NCBI GenBank assembly: GCA_002336855.1
Contig: DDEV01000009.1
Location: 1-51,823 of the forward strand
Direction: 5' to 3'
Length of the DNA: 51,823 bases
Source of the DNA: Leucobacter sp. UBA1945
GTDB taxonomy: Bacteria > Actinomycetota > Actinomycetes > Actinomycetales > Microbacteriaceae
This document shows positions 40,823 to 49,477 of the stretch, in pieces. Both the position numbers and the translations under genes were made by a program. The first letter of the stretch is position 1. Every line of letters begins with the position of its first letter. The notes beneath the pieces were generated by a model. It had not been told where the DNA came from and searched no databases. It saw nothing but the letters and a program-made list of their open reading frames with translations.

Positions 40823-42604
40823 GTGAAAAGCCTGTGGAACACGCTGAATGAGCTGTTCAGAGTGCTCCCTAAAGGCGCGAAGCGCTTCTATCTCGGTTAC
40901 TCGATCCTGACCGGGTTGCTTGCGGTGCTCGACTCGCTCGCGCTCGCGCTGATCGTCGTTGTCACAGCCCCGCTCGCCACTGGTACGGGGATGAAGTTGC
41001 CGGTCATTGGTGAGGTTCCGGCGTCAGCGACTCCGATCCTCGTCATCATGATCTGCGGGCTCTTTGTCTTGAAGGGCGTCTTCGCGCTGGTGCTGCACCG
41101 GCGCGCAACTCGCCGCTTCGCGCACTACGAACTGGACGCTGGGGACCGCCTCTTCAGCACCTATATCCATTCGAGCTGGGAACGTCGCGCGCAGCTGAGC
41201 ACCGCCGAGGTCACCCGAATCGTAGACACTGCGATGCAGAATACGAACCTCGGGTTCCTGCTGCAGCTCTCCATGATCCCTGGCAACGCGATGACTTTTC
41301 TCGCGACGATTCTCGTGCTCGTGATCGCCCAGCCCGTCACCGCGCTGATCGCGCTGGTCTACCTGCTCGCGATTGCCCTCATCATGAATCGCTTCGTAAG
41401 CCGTGCCGCCAAACGTGCCGGCGAGATGAATCGCGACATTGTGTATCGCATCACGACGATCATGACCGAGATGGTCGATGCGCTGAAAGAGGTCACACTG
41501 CGAGGCAAGCTCGGCGAGATCGGGCGGGTGGTGTCGAAGGACCGCGCGCGTGCAACCGAAGCGCGCGCTGACATGGCCTACCTCAGTCAGGTGCCAAAGT
41601 ATGCGTTTGAGACGGCGCTCATCGGTGGTGTGCTGCTGGTCGGCGGCGCGGCCTATCTGATGACCGGTCTCGGTGGCGCAACCGTGGCTGTCGGTCTCTT
41701 CGCGGTGACTGGTTTCAGGGTTGTACCAGCCCTGAACGCAATCCAATCGTGCCTCTCGTCTGCCTCGGCGAACGAGGCTTACGCCAGGGATGTGGTGCGT
41801 GAACTGAGCAACGAAACTCCTGCAAGCGCGAATGACGACGAGTTGGTCGATGCCCGAGCGCTGCCGACGCTGCCGCAGCGGCTTGAGCTTCGTGGCGTGC
41901 AGTTTCGTTACCCAGACACCGATCACAACGTGCTCGACGACATCTCGATCTCGATTCCGATGGGGTCGAGCCTCGCAATCGTAGGTCCATCGGGTGCAGG
42001 CAAATCCACGCTCATAGATCTCTTACTCGGCCTCAGCGTGCCGTCGAGTGGCGAGATGCTCATCGATGATGCTCCGCTGCCCGAAGTGATGGGGCAGTGG
42101 CGCAGCCGCGTCGGCTATGTGCCGCAGCGAGTGGCATTGTTCGACGGCAGTATTGCCCAGAATGTTGCGCTTACTTGGGAACAGGATTTTGACCTGGATC
42201 GCGTGCGGCACGCGTTGAGGCGTGCCCATCTTGAAGAGCTTGAAGAGCGCGAGGGCGGGCTTCTTGCCAAAATTGGCGAGCGGGGCGAATCAATCTCGGG
42301 TGGTCAGCAGCAACGCCTTGGAATTGCGCGCGCTCTCTATACGGAGCCGCTCGTAATGGTCATGGATGAGGCGACGAGCTCGCTTGACACCGCCACAGAA
42401 AGCCGTATCACTCAGTCGATGCAGGAGCTCCAAGGCGAAGTGACATTCATTACCGTAGCCCACCGCTTGGCCACGATTCGCGAGTACGACCAGGTGTGCT
42501 ATCTCGACGGTGGCAAGATTAGAGGTATGGGAACGTTCGACGAGGTCGTTGCTCGGGTGCCGGACTTTGCGGTTCAGGCGCAACTTGCCGGGTTGATCGC
42601 ATGA
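40823..42604 (+). CDS. ABC exporter, PglK/flippase-like (fused permease and ATPase)
   Basis: The 593-residue half-transporter is built like the one at 29326. Its six-helix membrane domain includes YLGYSILTGLLAVLDSLALAL and FLATILVLVIAQPVTALIAL. The ATPase has Walker A GPSGAGKST near residue 388, Q-loop GYVPQRVALFDGSI, signature ISGGQQQRLG near 490, Walker B VMVMDEATSSLD near 511 and switch VAHRLATI. Shared blocks such as LKEVTLR and the PDFAVQAQLAGL ending show recent common ancestry with the other exporter. It starts at GTG 40823 with GGAGGT upstream and overlaps the next gene by 4 nt (ATGA). It may export a second lipid-linked glycan or a variant of the same one. Confidence 0.88.
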   Translation: MKSLWNTLNELFRVLPKGAKRFYLGYSILTGLLAVLDSLALALIVVVTAPLATGTGMKLPVIGEVPASATPILVIMICGLFVLKGVFALVLHRRATRRFAHYELDAGDRLFSTYIHSSWERRAQLSTAEVTRIVDTAMQNTNLGFLLQLSMIPGNAMTFLATILVLVIAQPVTALIALVYLLAIALIMNRFVSRAAKRAGEMNRDIVYRITTIMTEMVDALKEVTLRGKLGEIGRVVSKDRARATEARADMAYLSQVPKYAFETALIGGVLLVGGAAYLMTGLGGATVAVGLFAVTGFRVVPALNAIQSCLSSASANEAYARDVVRELSNETPASANDDELVDARALPTLPQRLELRGVQFRYPDTDHNVLDDISISIPMGSSLAIVGPSGAGKSTLIDLLLGLSVPSSGEMLIDDAPLPEVMGQWRSRVGYVPQRVALFDGSIAQNVALTWEQDFDLDRVRHALRRAHLEELEEREGGLLAKIGERGESISGGQQQRLGIARALYTEPLVMVMDEATSSLDTATESRITQSMQELQGEVTFITVAHRLATIREYDQVCYLDGGKIRGMGTFDEVVARVPDFAVQAQLAGLIA

Positions 42605-43956
42605 GCGTAGCAGCCAAGTCGATGATGAACACGCGCACCCGGGTACTCGTGGTGACCGGTGACGTGCTCGGCGCAAAGATGGCCGGGCCCGCAATTCGCG
42701 CCTGGGAAATGTCGCGCGCCCTCCACGAGGTGTGCGAGGTGCGGCTCGTCTCTACGCAGGGCTCTACGCTCGAGCACGACGATTTTCCGGTGGCATTTGT
42801 CGAAGAGTCCGAACTGAAACGGCATGTCGAGTGGTGTGAAGTGCTCGTCTTTCAGGGCTACACACTCTCGAAGTTTCCGTGGATTCGCACGACAGACACC
42901 ATCATCGTTGCAGACATCTACGACCCCATGCACCTCGAATACCTCGAGCAGGGCAAAGACGACAGCCCCCGCATTCGCGCGAAGATGACCGAGTACATCT
43001 CTGAGGTGTTGAACGTGCAGCTCGAACTCGCCGACTTCATGCTCTGCGCTTCTGAGAAGCAACGCGACTTCTGGCTCGGCCAACTGTCCGCAGTATCACG
43101 GATCAATCCGCTGGTCTACGACCGCGACCCAAGTCTGCGTTCGCTGATCGATATCGCACCATTCGGCATTTCGAACGAACCGGCGGTGCAAACGCGGAGG
43201 GCGATCAAGGGCGAAGTACCGGGAATTGGGCTCGACGATCAGGTCATCATCTGGGGCGGTGGAGTCTACAACTGGTTCGATCCTCTGACCCTCATTCGAG
43301 CAGTGTCGCGATTGGTTGAGGCTCACCCGAAGCTGCGACTCTACTTCTTGGGTGTGAAGCACCCGAACCCGGATGTGCCCGCTATGCGCATGGCAGCTAA
43401 CACCATGAGCCTTGCCGATGAGCTCGGACTCACCGACACACATGTATTCTTCAATACCGAGTGGGTTGATTACGAGGATCGCGTGAACTACTTGCTCGAT
43501 GCTGACTTGGGCGTGAGCACCCACTTCGAACACGTCGAGACCGCGTTCAGCTTTCGCACCCGCATCCTCGACTATCTTTGGGCTGGCCTGCCGATTGTCT
43601 CAACCGAGGGCGATACCTTCGCCGGGTTAATCGAGGCGAATGATCTCGGCGCGACGGTTGCGCCCGAGGACGTAGATGCGCTTGCCGACGCGATCGAGCG
43701 GGTGCTCTATTCACCACAGCGCGATGAAGTGAGCGAAAGAGTGAAGGCGTTCGGCGAAACAATGCGTTGGCAAGAGACGCTGCGTACGCTGCTTGAGTTT
43801 TGTGTTGAACCGAGACAAGCGGCCGACCGTGTGCGTCGCAGCTCGCCTGTTGGCAAAGAATCGCGGCGAACTATCGCTCGGGTGCGCCACACAACTGCCT
43901 GGCGTCGCACCGAGGGCATCAGGCTTTGGCTGAGAAAGATGATTTCGAGCAGATAA
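42601..43956 (+). CDS. Glycosyltransferase, GT4 family
   Basis: The 451-residue GT-B enzyme has an N-terminal domain with VLVVTGDVLGAKMAGPAIRAWEMSRAL, a glycine-rich acceptor loop, and then VLVFQGYTLSKFPW and IIVADIYDPMHLEYLEQ. The donor domain begins near DDQVIIWGGGVYNWFDPLTLIRAV and includes LYFLGVKHPNPD, FNTEWVDYEDRVNYLLDADLGVSTH and FRTRILDYLWAGLPIVSTEGD, where the final stretch is the conserved nucleotide-sugar site. The basic C-terminal tail could bind membrane. It overlaps the ABC exporter by 4 nt. A GC-rich hairpin lies just after the stop. Confidence 0.87.
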   Translation: MSVAAKSMMNTRTRVLVVTGDVLGAKMAGPAIRAWEMSRALHEVCEVRLVSTQGSTLEHDDFPVAFVEESELKRHVEWCEVLVFQGYTLSKFPWIRTTDTIIVADIYDPMHLEYLEQGKDDSPRIRAKMTEYISEVLNVQLELADFMLCASEKQRDFWLGQLSAVSRINPLVYDRDPSLRSLIDIAPFGISNEPAVQTRRAIKGEVPGIGLDDQVIIWGGGVYNWFDPLTLIRAVSRLVEAHPKLRLYFLGVKHPNPDVPAMRMAANTMSLADELGLTDTHVFFNTEWVDYEDRVNYLLDADLGVSTHFEHVETAFSFRTRILDYLWAGLPIVSTEGDTFAGLIEANDLGATVAPEDVDALADAIERVLYSPQRDEVSERVKAFGETMRWQETLRTLLEFCVEPRQAADRVRRSSPVGKESRRTIARVRHTTAWRRTEGIRLWLRKMISSR

Positions 43957-43959
43957 TCT

Positions 43960-43984
43960 GGGGCGCGTGAGGCCTCGTAGCCCC
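43960..43984 (+). terminator. GC-rich hairpin after glycosyltransferase gene
   Basis: GGGGC at 43960-43964 pairs with GCCCC at 43980-43984, and the inner GAGG/CCTC pairs within it. There is no T run after the stem, so it would be a weak or factor-assisted terminator, or a stability hairpin. The next gene begins 40 nt further on. Confidence 0.35.
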
Positions 43985-44023
43985 AAAGTATTCGGCATGC
44001 AGTTGAGAGGAACTTGAGCAGGT

Positions 44024-45580
44024 ATGGCTCTACGAACGAAGCGCATCATCATTGCTGCGTTGACGGCGCTGTTCGCCTTCGCGGGGCTTGGTGCGTGGGC
44101 GATTGCCTCACCTGTGGGGGCTGCTCCCGACGACGACTATCACCTCGCCAGTATCTGGTGCTCTTGGGGCGAGCGAGAAGGCTTATGTGCAGACGCGCGT
44201 TCGGAAGACGAACGCGTGGTCTCTGAAAGACTCACACTCTCGTCGAAGTGCTATGCGCAACACGAGACGCAGAGCGCACAGTGTGACCTGAACGACAGTG
44301 AGACGCTCACGACTGATCGTGGTAACTTCGCGGGTCACTATCCGCCCGTGTTCTACGCGATCCTCGGAGTATTTTCGAGCCCCGATGTTGCGGCGTCGAC
44401 CGTGCTCATGCGTCTCTTCAACGCGCTGCTCTTCGTGGGAGCGTCGGCCGCGGTAATCTCATTGCTTAGACCAGGGCAGCGGGGCCCTATTATCTGGTCC
44501 TCGGTGGTCGCGCTAGTTCCCCTCGGAGTGTTCATCATTCCAAGCGTCAACCCAAGCAGTTGGGCGATTCTTGCTGGGTTGCTCGTCTGGGTCTCTGGGT
44601 ACGGTTACTTCACCGCCCAATCGCGCGCGCGCAGGGTCTCGCTCGGCTCGATTGCCCTCGTACTTGCAGTTCTTGGCGCGGGCGCTCGCGGTGATTCTGC
44701 AGTGTTCGTGGCGTTCTCAGCGCTGATTGCGATGGTGCTTACGTTCAGAAAGACCAAGGAGTGGTTCAAACTAGCTGTGCTTCCCTTCGGGATCATCGTG
44801 ATTGGAGCGATCTTCTTTCTTTCGGCAGATCAGGCAACGGGTGCCGCGAGCGTAGGCGTGATTCAGGGAGCCTCTGCGGCAGACTCTGCTTCGGTTGTGG
44901 CCGGCGGAGCTGCGGATGCAGCGGGGGCCGCCCCCGCGCCTTCAGGGTTCGCTACACTTCTCGCTAACCTCGTTGACCTGCCGTGGCTGTGGACAGGAGG
45001 CACGGGCACCTGGGGTCTGGGATGGCTCGACACTCCGATGCCTTCCATCGTGTGGGTGCTCATGATCGGGGTGTTGGTCGCGACATTGCTGTGGGGCCTC
45101 AGGCTGCAGCACCGGCGCAAGAGTGTGCTGCTTCTCATGGGCTTTGCCGCGCTGACCATTATCCCTTTGTATGTACTCTACGGTCGCGGACTTCGAGTTG
45201 GAGCCGACGTGCAGCCCCGCTACTTGCTTCCGCTTCTCATCATTGTTCTCGGGCTCGCGCTCTTCGGTTTCGCAAAGGATCACATTGGCCTGAGCCGGTT
45301 GCAAGCTGCGCTGATCTTCGGTGCAGTAGCGATGTCCAACTCGCTCGCGCTACACAACAACATGCGTCGCTATATCAGCGGGCTCGGTGACGGCGGCTTC
45401 AACCTCAACGCCAATATCGAGTGGTGGTGGAACATTCCTGTGTCGCCAATGCTCGTCTGGTTTGGCGGCAGCGTGGCGTTCGCACTGATGCTCGTCGGCC
45501 TGTGGCTCTGGTTGTATCCGAAGGGTGAGCGGCCCGGTGCGAGCCTCGAGGAGCGTTCGCCAGAGCTGATCGGCAAGTAG
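44024..45580 (+). CDS. DUF2142-family polytopic membrane protein
   Basis: The 518-residue membrane protein has about ten or eleven hydrophobic segments. A first helix (IIIAALTALFAFAGLGAWAIA) is followed by the family's acidic motif PDDDYHLASIW, and an extracellular loop has paired cysteines. DUF2142 proteins have a GT-C-like architecture and are often found in wall polysaccharide loci, where they may transfer sugars from polyprenyl-phosphate donors on the outer face. The Asp-rich motif matches the position of the catalytic Asp in GT-C enzymes (inference). The middle contains a low-complexity Ala-rich loop (about residues 285-305). The ATG at 44024 has GAGCAGG upstream. It is the last gene of the polysaccharide locus on this side. 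Confidence 0.82.
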   Translation: MALRTKRIIIAALTALFAFAGLGAWAIASPVGAAPDDDYHLASIWCSWGEREGLCADARSEDERVVSERLTLSSKCYAQHETQSAQCDLNDSETLTTDRGNFAGHYPPVFYAILGVFSSPDVAASTVLMRLFNALLFVGASAAVISLLRPGQRGPIIWSSVVALVPLGVFIIPSVNPSSWAILAGLLVWVSGYGYFTAQSRARRVSLGSIALVLAVLGAGARGDSAVFVAFSALIAMVLTFRKTKEWFKLAVLPFGIIVIGAIFFLSADQATGAASVGVIQGASAADSASVVAGGAADAAGAAPAPSGFATLLANLVDLPWLWTGGTGTWGLGWLDTPMPSIVWVLMIGVLVATLLWGLRLQHRRKSVLLLMGFAALTIIPLYVLYGRGLRVGADVQPRYLLPLLIIVLGLALFGFAKDHIGLSRLQAALIFGAVAMSNSLALHNNMRRYISGLGDGGFNLNANIEWWWNIPVSPMLVWFGGSVAFALMLVGLWLWLYPKGERPGASLEERSPELIGK

Positions 45581-45645
45581 CGTCCGCGCCCGGTCGCGCC
45601 ACCACGGCGTGCCCGGCGCGTTGCGTCTGGCACGAAGATCGGCGC

Positions 45646-46005
45646 CTACGCCACCAATTCGAGCCGGTCGGCCACCAGCCACACCGCCGGCGTGAGCTCG
45701 GGGCAGCCCGCCGCGATCTCGCGCAGCAACTCGAACTCAGCGCGATCGGCATTCAGTCGGTGCTGCGCCGCATCGTCGCCGGTGCCCTGACCAGCGAGCC
45801 TCGCCATCGCGAACTCGGCCAGCTTGCCGCTTTCTTCGAGCAGCTCATTGCGAAGCTCGTGCACTACGAATTCGTCGACACTCGGAATGCTGGCGAGTGT
45901 GACCAAAGGGTCTTCGCCCTCGCGCCCGCGCATCTCGAGCACTGCGGTGCGCTCGATGCGAGCGAAGGTTCTGAGCTGTTCGAGCCGCTCCGAGGTCAAG
46001 ATCAC
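45646..46005 (-). CDS. Small conserved-looking hypothetical protein
   Basis: The 119-residue soluble protein is rich in Glu, Leu and Arg and probably mostly helical: RLEQLRTFARIERTAVLEM, VDEFVVHELRNELLEE, FELLREIAAG. I do not recognise the family. Support that it is real comes from codon usage like its neighbours and from the start. GTG at 46005 is preceded at 7 nt by TAAGCT, the leaderless arrangement seen repeatedly in this window. The upstream in-frame start at 46107 would ignore this signal and adds a low-complexity basic tail. The gene is divergent from the Tat-exported phosphoesterase gene. Confidence 0.62.
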   Translation of the reverse strand: MILTSERLEQLRTFARIERTAVLEMRGREGEDPLVTLASIPSVDEFVVHELRNELLEESGKLAEFAMARLAGQGTGDDAAQHRLNADRAEFELLREIAAGCPELTPAVWLVADRLELVA

Positions 46006-46012
46006 TCGCAGT

Positions 46013-46018
46013 AGCTTA
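46013..46018 (-). promoter_or_regulatory. -10 element (TAAGCT) for leaderless hypothetical gene
   Basis: TAAGCT on the minus strand, then ACTGCGA (7 nt), then the GTG at 46005. Confidence 0.45.
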
Positions 46019-46112
46019 GCCTGTGCCGGCGGTGAGCCCGCTGAGACGCCAGCGCCTGAGGTTCGCAAGCGGAGCCGGTGTGGCGACCGGGGAGCGATGT
46101 CACCCAACGCGG

Positions 46113-46118
46113 TAGAGT
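46113..46118 (+). promoter_or_regulatory. Candidate -10 (TAGAGT) for the phosphoesterase gene
   Basis: TAGAGT gives a leader of about 34 nt ending in GGGGAGG before the GTG at 46159. Confidence 0.3.
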
Positions 46119-46158
46119 TCGAGCAGACCAGTGCTCAGCTCAATGGGGAGGCGCGCGA

Positions 46159-47958
46159 GTGAACGCAGACGACGAGACGCAGTCAGTGCCGGGCGAACCG
46201 CAGGCCCCAAACGATGCAGCTGACGACGCCGGGCCCACCCAGTCGCGGCGCGGGTTCTTCAGGCTGGGTGTCGCGGGGGCTTTGGGCACGACCGCACTCG
46301 GCGGTGCAGCGGGTGCCGTGGTCGGCAATGCTACCCGTGGCCGAGACGGTTTTCATCAGGGCGAGGATCGCTACGCAAAGCTCAGCCCGCGGCACGCGCC
46401 GGGGTTCGATCACATCGTCGTGGTGATGGGCGAAAATCGCTCCTTCGACAACCTGCTCGGCTATCTCTATGACGAGACCAACCTGCCCGAAGGGCAGACG
46501 TTCGACGGTCTTGCGTTCGGAAATTTCTACAACGAGACCACCGATGGCCAGCGCGTCGACGCGCACATCTACGAGGGGCCGACCGACCGAATCATGGGGT
46601 TGCCAAACCCCGATCCGGGCGAAGAGTTTCCGCATGTGAACACGCAGCTCTTCAACCACGTCGAGCCGCAGACCAACTCGAAGCTCTTCGTCGAGCACAT
46701 GCAAGAACCCTTCAACCGGCCACCGCGCGACGCGCTGCCCGAGATGGGCGGGTTTCTGCGCGACTACATCATCAACTACGAACGGCTCTACAAGGGCAAG
46801 ACCCCCACGCTCGAAGAAGCGTCGCAGATCATGGGATCCTTTTCGCCCGAAATGCTGCCCACCCTTTCGACGCTCGCCCGCGAATTCGCCGTCTACGACT
46901 CGTGGTTCTGTGCCGTGCCCTCGCAAACCTTCTGCAACCGCTCGTTCTTTCACGCCTCGACCTCGCACGGCTTCGTCACGAACAAGCACGGCGGGGGCTA
47001 CGACAAATGGATAGACGCGAGGCCCGCCCCAACGATCTTCAACAGGCTCGAAGAGGCGGGCCTCAGCTGGAAGATCTACTTCGACAAATTGCAGATGGTG
47101 TCGTTCACGGGTGTGCTGCACGCGCCCGTGCTGCAGAAGTTTTGGAACACCGATCGTTTCGGCACCATGGATGAGTTCTATGCAGACGCCGAGCACGGCA
47201 AGCTGCCTGAGTATGCGTTCATCGAACCCCGCATGGTCTACAACCACAACGACTTTCACCCGCCGTTCGGCAGCCGCAAAGAGAGCGACGTGAATGGTGA
47301 AGAAATTCGCGACAGCGCCTACTCTGATGTGCGTGACGGTGACGCGCTGATCCACGATATCTATGACGCGATTCGCACCAGCGCGACGCCCGATGGCTCG
47401 AACGCGATCAACACGCTGCTGCTGATCACCTTCGACGAGCACGGCGGCTGCTACGACCACGTGCCGCCGCCGATGGCGACGCCGCCCGACAACGCGGGTG
47501 CGGGTGAGATGGGCTTCGAGTTCGACCGCCTCGGTTGCCGTGTGCCGGCCATCGCGGTCTCTGCCTATACCCGGGCCGGCACAGTGATCAACGACGAAAT
47601 GCATCACGGATCGGTGATCGCGACACTCAACAGACTGCACGGTCTCGAGCCGCTCACGCGACGCGACGCGACCGCGAACGACATGCTGAACGTCATCAAC
47701 CTCAGCGAGCCGCGGCACCCTGCCGATTGGCCCGTTACCTTCACCACCTTCGCACCGCCAAACCCCGAAGAGAAGCCGCCGCATCCCGCCCACGCGCACA
47801 AAGACAAGCCGCTCACACCGCCGGCGCACGGGCTGCTCGGCCTGTTGTTCGCCCGCGCCGGTCTGCCCGAATCGCAGCTGCCGCAGACCTTTCTCGAGGC
47901 ATACGAACTGCTGCAAGAGCAGGGGCACATGCTCTTCGGCGTTGAGCGCTTCGAATAG
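46159..47958 (+). CDS. Tat-exported phospholipase C/acid phosphatase (alkaline-phosphatase superfamily)
   Basis: The 599-residue phosphoesterase carries a twin-arginine signal, SRRGFFRLG (arginines at residues 30-31), followed by a hydrophobic Ala/Gly stretch. The catalytic opening is DHIVVVMGENRSFDNLLGYL, the metal-binding and nucleophile region of the phospholipase C/AcpA family. Later come DSWFCAVPSQTFCNRSFFHAST, PEYAFIEPRMVYNHNDFHPP, LLITFDEHGGCYDHVPPP (metal ligands) and RVPAIAVSAYT. It would hydrolyse phospholipids or phosphomonoesters outside the cell. The start is GTG at 46159 with GGGGAGG 8 nt upstream; an earlier in-frame ATG has no signal-peptide logic. GC content is markedly higher than in the glycan genes. 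Confidence 0.9.
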   Translation: MNADDETQSVPGEPQAPNDAADDAGPTQSRRGFFRLGVAGALGTTALGGAAGAVVGNATRGRDGFHQGEDRYAKLSPRHAPGFDHIVVVMGENRSFDNLLGYLYDETNLPEGQTFDGLAFGNFYNETTDGQRVDAHIYEGPTDRIMGLPNPDPGEEFPHVNTQLFNHVEPQTNSKLFVEHMQEPFNRPPRDALPEMGGFLRDYIINYERLYKGKTPTLEEASQIMGSFSPEMLPTLSTLAREFAVYDSWFCAVPSQTFCNRSFFHASTSHGFVTNKHGGGYDKWIDARPAPTIFNRLEEAGLSWKIYFDKLQMVSFTGVLHAPVLQKFWNTDRFGTMDEFYADAEHGKLPEYAFIEPRMVYNHNDFHPPFGSRKESDVNGEEIRDSAYSDVRDGDALIHDIYDAIRTSATPDGSNAINTLLLITFDEHGGCYDHVPPPMATPPDNAGAGEMGFEFDRLGCRVPAIAVSAYTRAGTVINDEMHHGSVIATLNRLHGLEPLTRRDATANDMLNVINLSEPRHPADWPVTFTTFAPPNPEEKPPHPAHAHKDKPLTPPAHGLLGLLFARAGLPESQLPQTFLEAYELLQEQGHMLFGVERFE

Positions 47959-47979
47959 CCCGCCTAGCCCACGAACTTT

Positions 47980-47985
47980 TAGAAT
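47980..47985 (+). promoter_or_regulatory. -10 element (TAGAAT) for leaderless antiporter gene
   Basis: TAGAAT, then GCGAAC (6 nt), then the ATG at 47992. No Shine-Dalgarno sequence is present. Confidence 0.5.
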
Positions 47986-47991
47986 GCGAAC

Positions 47992-49218
47992 ATGATCACC
48001 CTTACCGTGTGCGCGGCCATCGCGATAGTCGCCTGGGCGCTCGTGGGGGAGCGGCTGCGCAGCTGGCACATCTCGGGGGCCGTGGCGATGGTGCTCGTCG
48101 GCATCGTCGCGGGCTTCGTTCTGCAGTCCGAGCTCGAGACCGGCCTCAACACGGTGATCGCCGAGCGCGTGGCCGAGGTGATCCTCGCCCTGCTGCTCTT
48201 CGTCGACGCGATCGAGGTTCGCGGCGGCTTTCTCGCCGGCGAACGCTCCCGGGTGCTCCGGCTGCTGCTGATCGCGCTGCCCGTGTCGATCGTGTTCGCC
48301 ACAGTGGTGGGATTGCCGCTGCTCGGCACCTCGGTGTTCGCGGTCATCGTGATGGCCTGTGTCGTGCTGCCGCTCGACTTCGCGCCAGCGCCAGAACTGC
48401 TGCGCGACCCCACGCTGCCGAGAGGCATGCGGCACGCGCTCGCCGCCGAGAGCGGCTACAACGACGGCATCCTCTCGCCACTGTTCGCGTGCGCCCTGCT
48501 GGTGGTGGCTCTGCCCGGCGCCGGCGAGCACGAAACCCCGCTCGACGCGATCGCTGGTGCGCTGCCAGCGATCGGTTATGCGCTGCTCTTCGGCGCGGGC
48601 ATCGGCGGTGCCGTTGGCCTGCTGGTGCGGTGGGTCACGGCCCGACGCTGGGCGCCAGAAAACGGGGTGCGCATCGCGATGGTTCTCGTGCCGCTCATCA
48701 CCTATGCGTGCGCGGTTGCGGTCGGCGGCAACGGCTTCGTCGCCGCGTTCGTCGCGGGCCTCGCCTACAAGTTTGCGCGCTCGGGCTTTCGTGAAACACC
48801 GGAGCACCATCACACGGTCGAGCGAGAGCTCTCACTCGCCGACGACCTCGCGAACCTCAGCTCGCTCTTCATGTGGTTCGTGTTTGGCGCGGTCGTGTCA
48901 CTCATTTTCGTCACTCCGGTGGAGTGGCCGTGGATCCTCTTCGCCCTGCTCTCGCTCACCGTGCTACGCATGCTGCCGGTGTACCTCGCGTTTCTCGGCA
49001 GCTCGGTGCCGTTTCGCGAGCAGACGGCGCTCGGCTTCGCCGCGCCGCGCGGTACCTCCAGTATCGTGTTCGGGCTGCTCGCCTTCAACGCGATGCGTGA
49101 CGACGACGCGAACATCGCGCTCTACGTGCTGGTCGTGACCGTGCTCGGCAGCGTCGTGCTGCACGGCCTGTTCGGCACGAGGATCACGCGCGCCCTCGTC
49201 GGCAAGGTTCAGGCTTAG
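47992..49218 (+). CDS. Cation:proton antiporter, CPA1/NhaP-like
   Basis: The 408-residue integral membrane protein has about twelve hydrophobic segments: IAIVAWALVGERLRSW, VAMVLVGIVAGFVL, EVILALLLFVDAIEVRGGFL, LRLLLIALPVSIVFA and others. The conserved core motif AAESGYNDGILSPLFA carries the ion-binding Asp of the CPA superfamily. GFVAAFVAGLAYKFA and the late GFAAPRGTSSIVFGLLAFN are also typical, the last matching the P-R-G/P-x-G(T/S) segment of NhaP. It would exchange Na+ or K+ for H+ across the cytoplasmic membrane. It has no cytoplasmic regulatory domain. The gene is leaderless by the -10 signal. It is probably unrelated to the polysaccharide locus. Confidence 0.88.
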   Translation: MITLTVCAAIAIVAWALVGERLRSWHISGAVAMVLVGIVAGFVLQSELETGLNTVIAERVAEVILALLLFVDAIEVRGGFLAGERSRVLRLLLIALPVSIVFATVVGLPLLGTSVFAVIVMACVVLPLDFAPAPELLRDPTLPRGMRHALAAESGYNDGILSPLFACALLVVALPGAGEHETPLDAIAGALPAIGYALLFGAGIGGAVGLLVRWVTARRWAPENGVRIAMVLVPLITYACAVAVGGNGFVAAFVAGLAYKFARSGFRETPEHHHTVERELSLADDLANLSSLFMWFVFGAVVSLIFVTPVEWPWILFALLSLTVLRMLPVYLAFLGSSVPFREQTALGFAAPRGTSSIVFGLLAFNAMRDDDANIALYVLVVTVLGSVVLHGLFGTRITRALVGKVQA

Positions 49219-49323
49219 TCTGTCGTCGAGGTGAGGCGGGTGGGTGCGAACGGGTTGCCGTAGCGGATTTGCGGCCCCGTTGTGGTGCCGAGAAAGGGAT
49301 TTTCGTTGCCTGCAGGTGCGAAT

Positions 49324-49363
49324 GGCGCGAAATTCCCTTTTTCGCAGGGTAATTCGCCGCGCC
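49324..49363. repeat. Imperfect inverted repeat downstream of the antiporter gene
   Basis: GGCGCGAAATTCCC (49324-49337) can pair imperfectly with GGGTAATTCGCCGCGCC (49347-49363) around a small loop. It lies in the 259-bp gap 49219-49477, which otherwise shows no gene or clear terminator. It may be a structured 3-prime end. Confidence 0.3.
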
Positions 49364-49464
49364 TTGCCGGCGCTTCGTGGCCGGCGATCAGACGCTCGAG
49401 TCCAGTAATTTCAAACCGGGTGCACCACTCAAGCCTTAAGCGCTCCAAGTCGGGCCGTCGCCGG

Positions 49465-49470
49465 TACACT
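49465..49470 (+). promoter_or_regulatory. -10 element (TACACT) for leaderless hydrolase gene
   Basis: TACACT, then CGTCTTC (7 nt), then the GTG at 49478. Confidence 0.45.
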
Positions 49471-49477
49471 CGTCTTC

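Noticed and set aside
46183..48813. An 876-codon minus-strand open frame
   Set aside because: It is antisense to the Tat-exported phosphoesterase and the antiporter, both of which have clear family motifs. Long antisense frames are expected at this GC content.
49215..49469. An 84-codon minus-strand frame after the antiporter gene
   Set aside because: It has poor codon usage (TTA, AAA, AAT), no ribosome binding site or -10 at leaderless distance, and no family resemblance. I regard the gap as non-coding.
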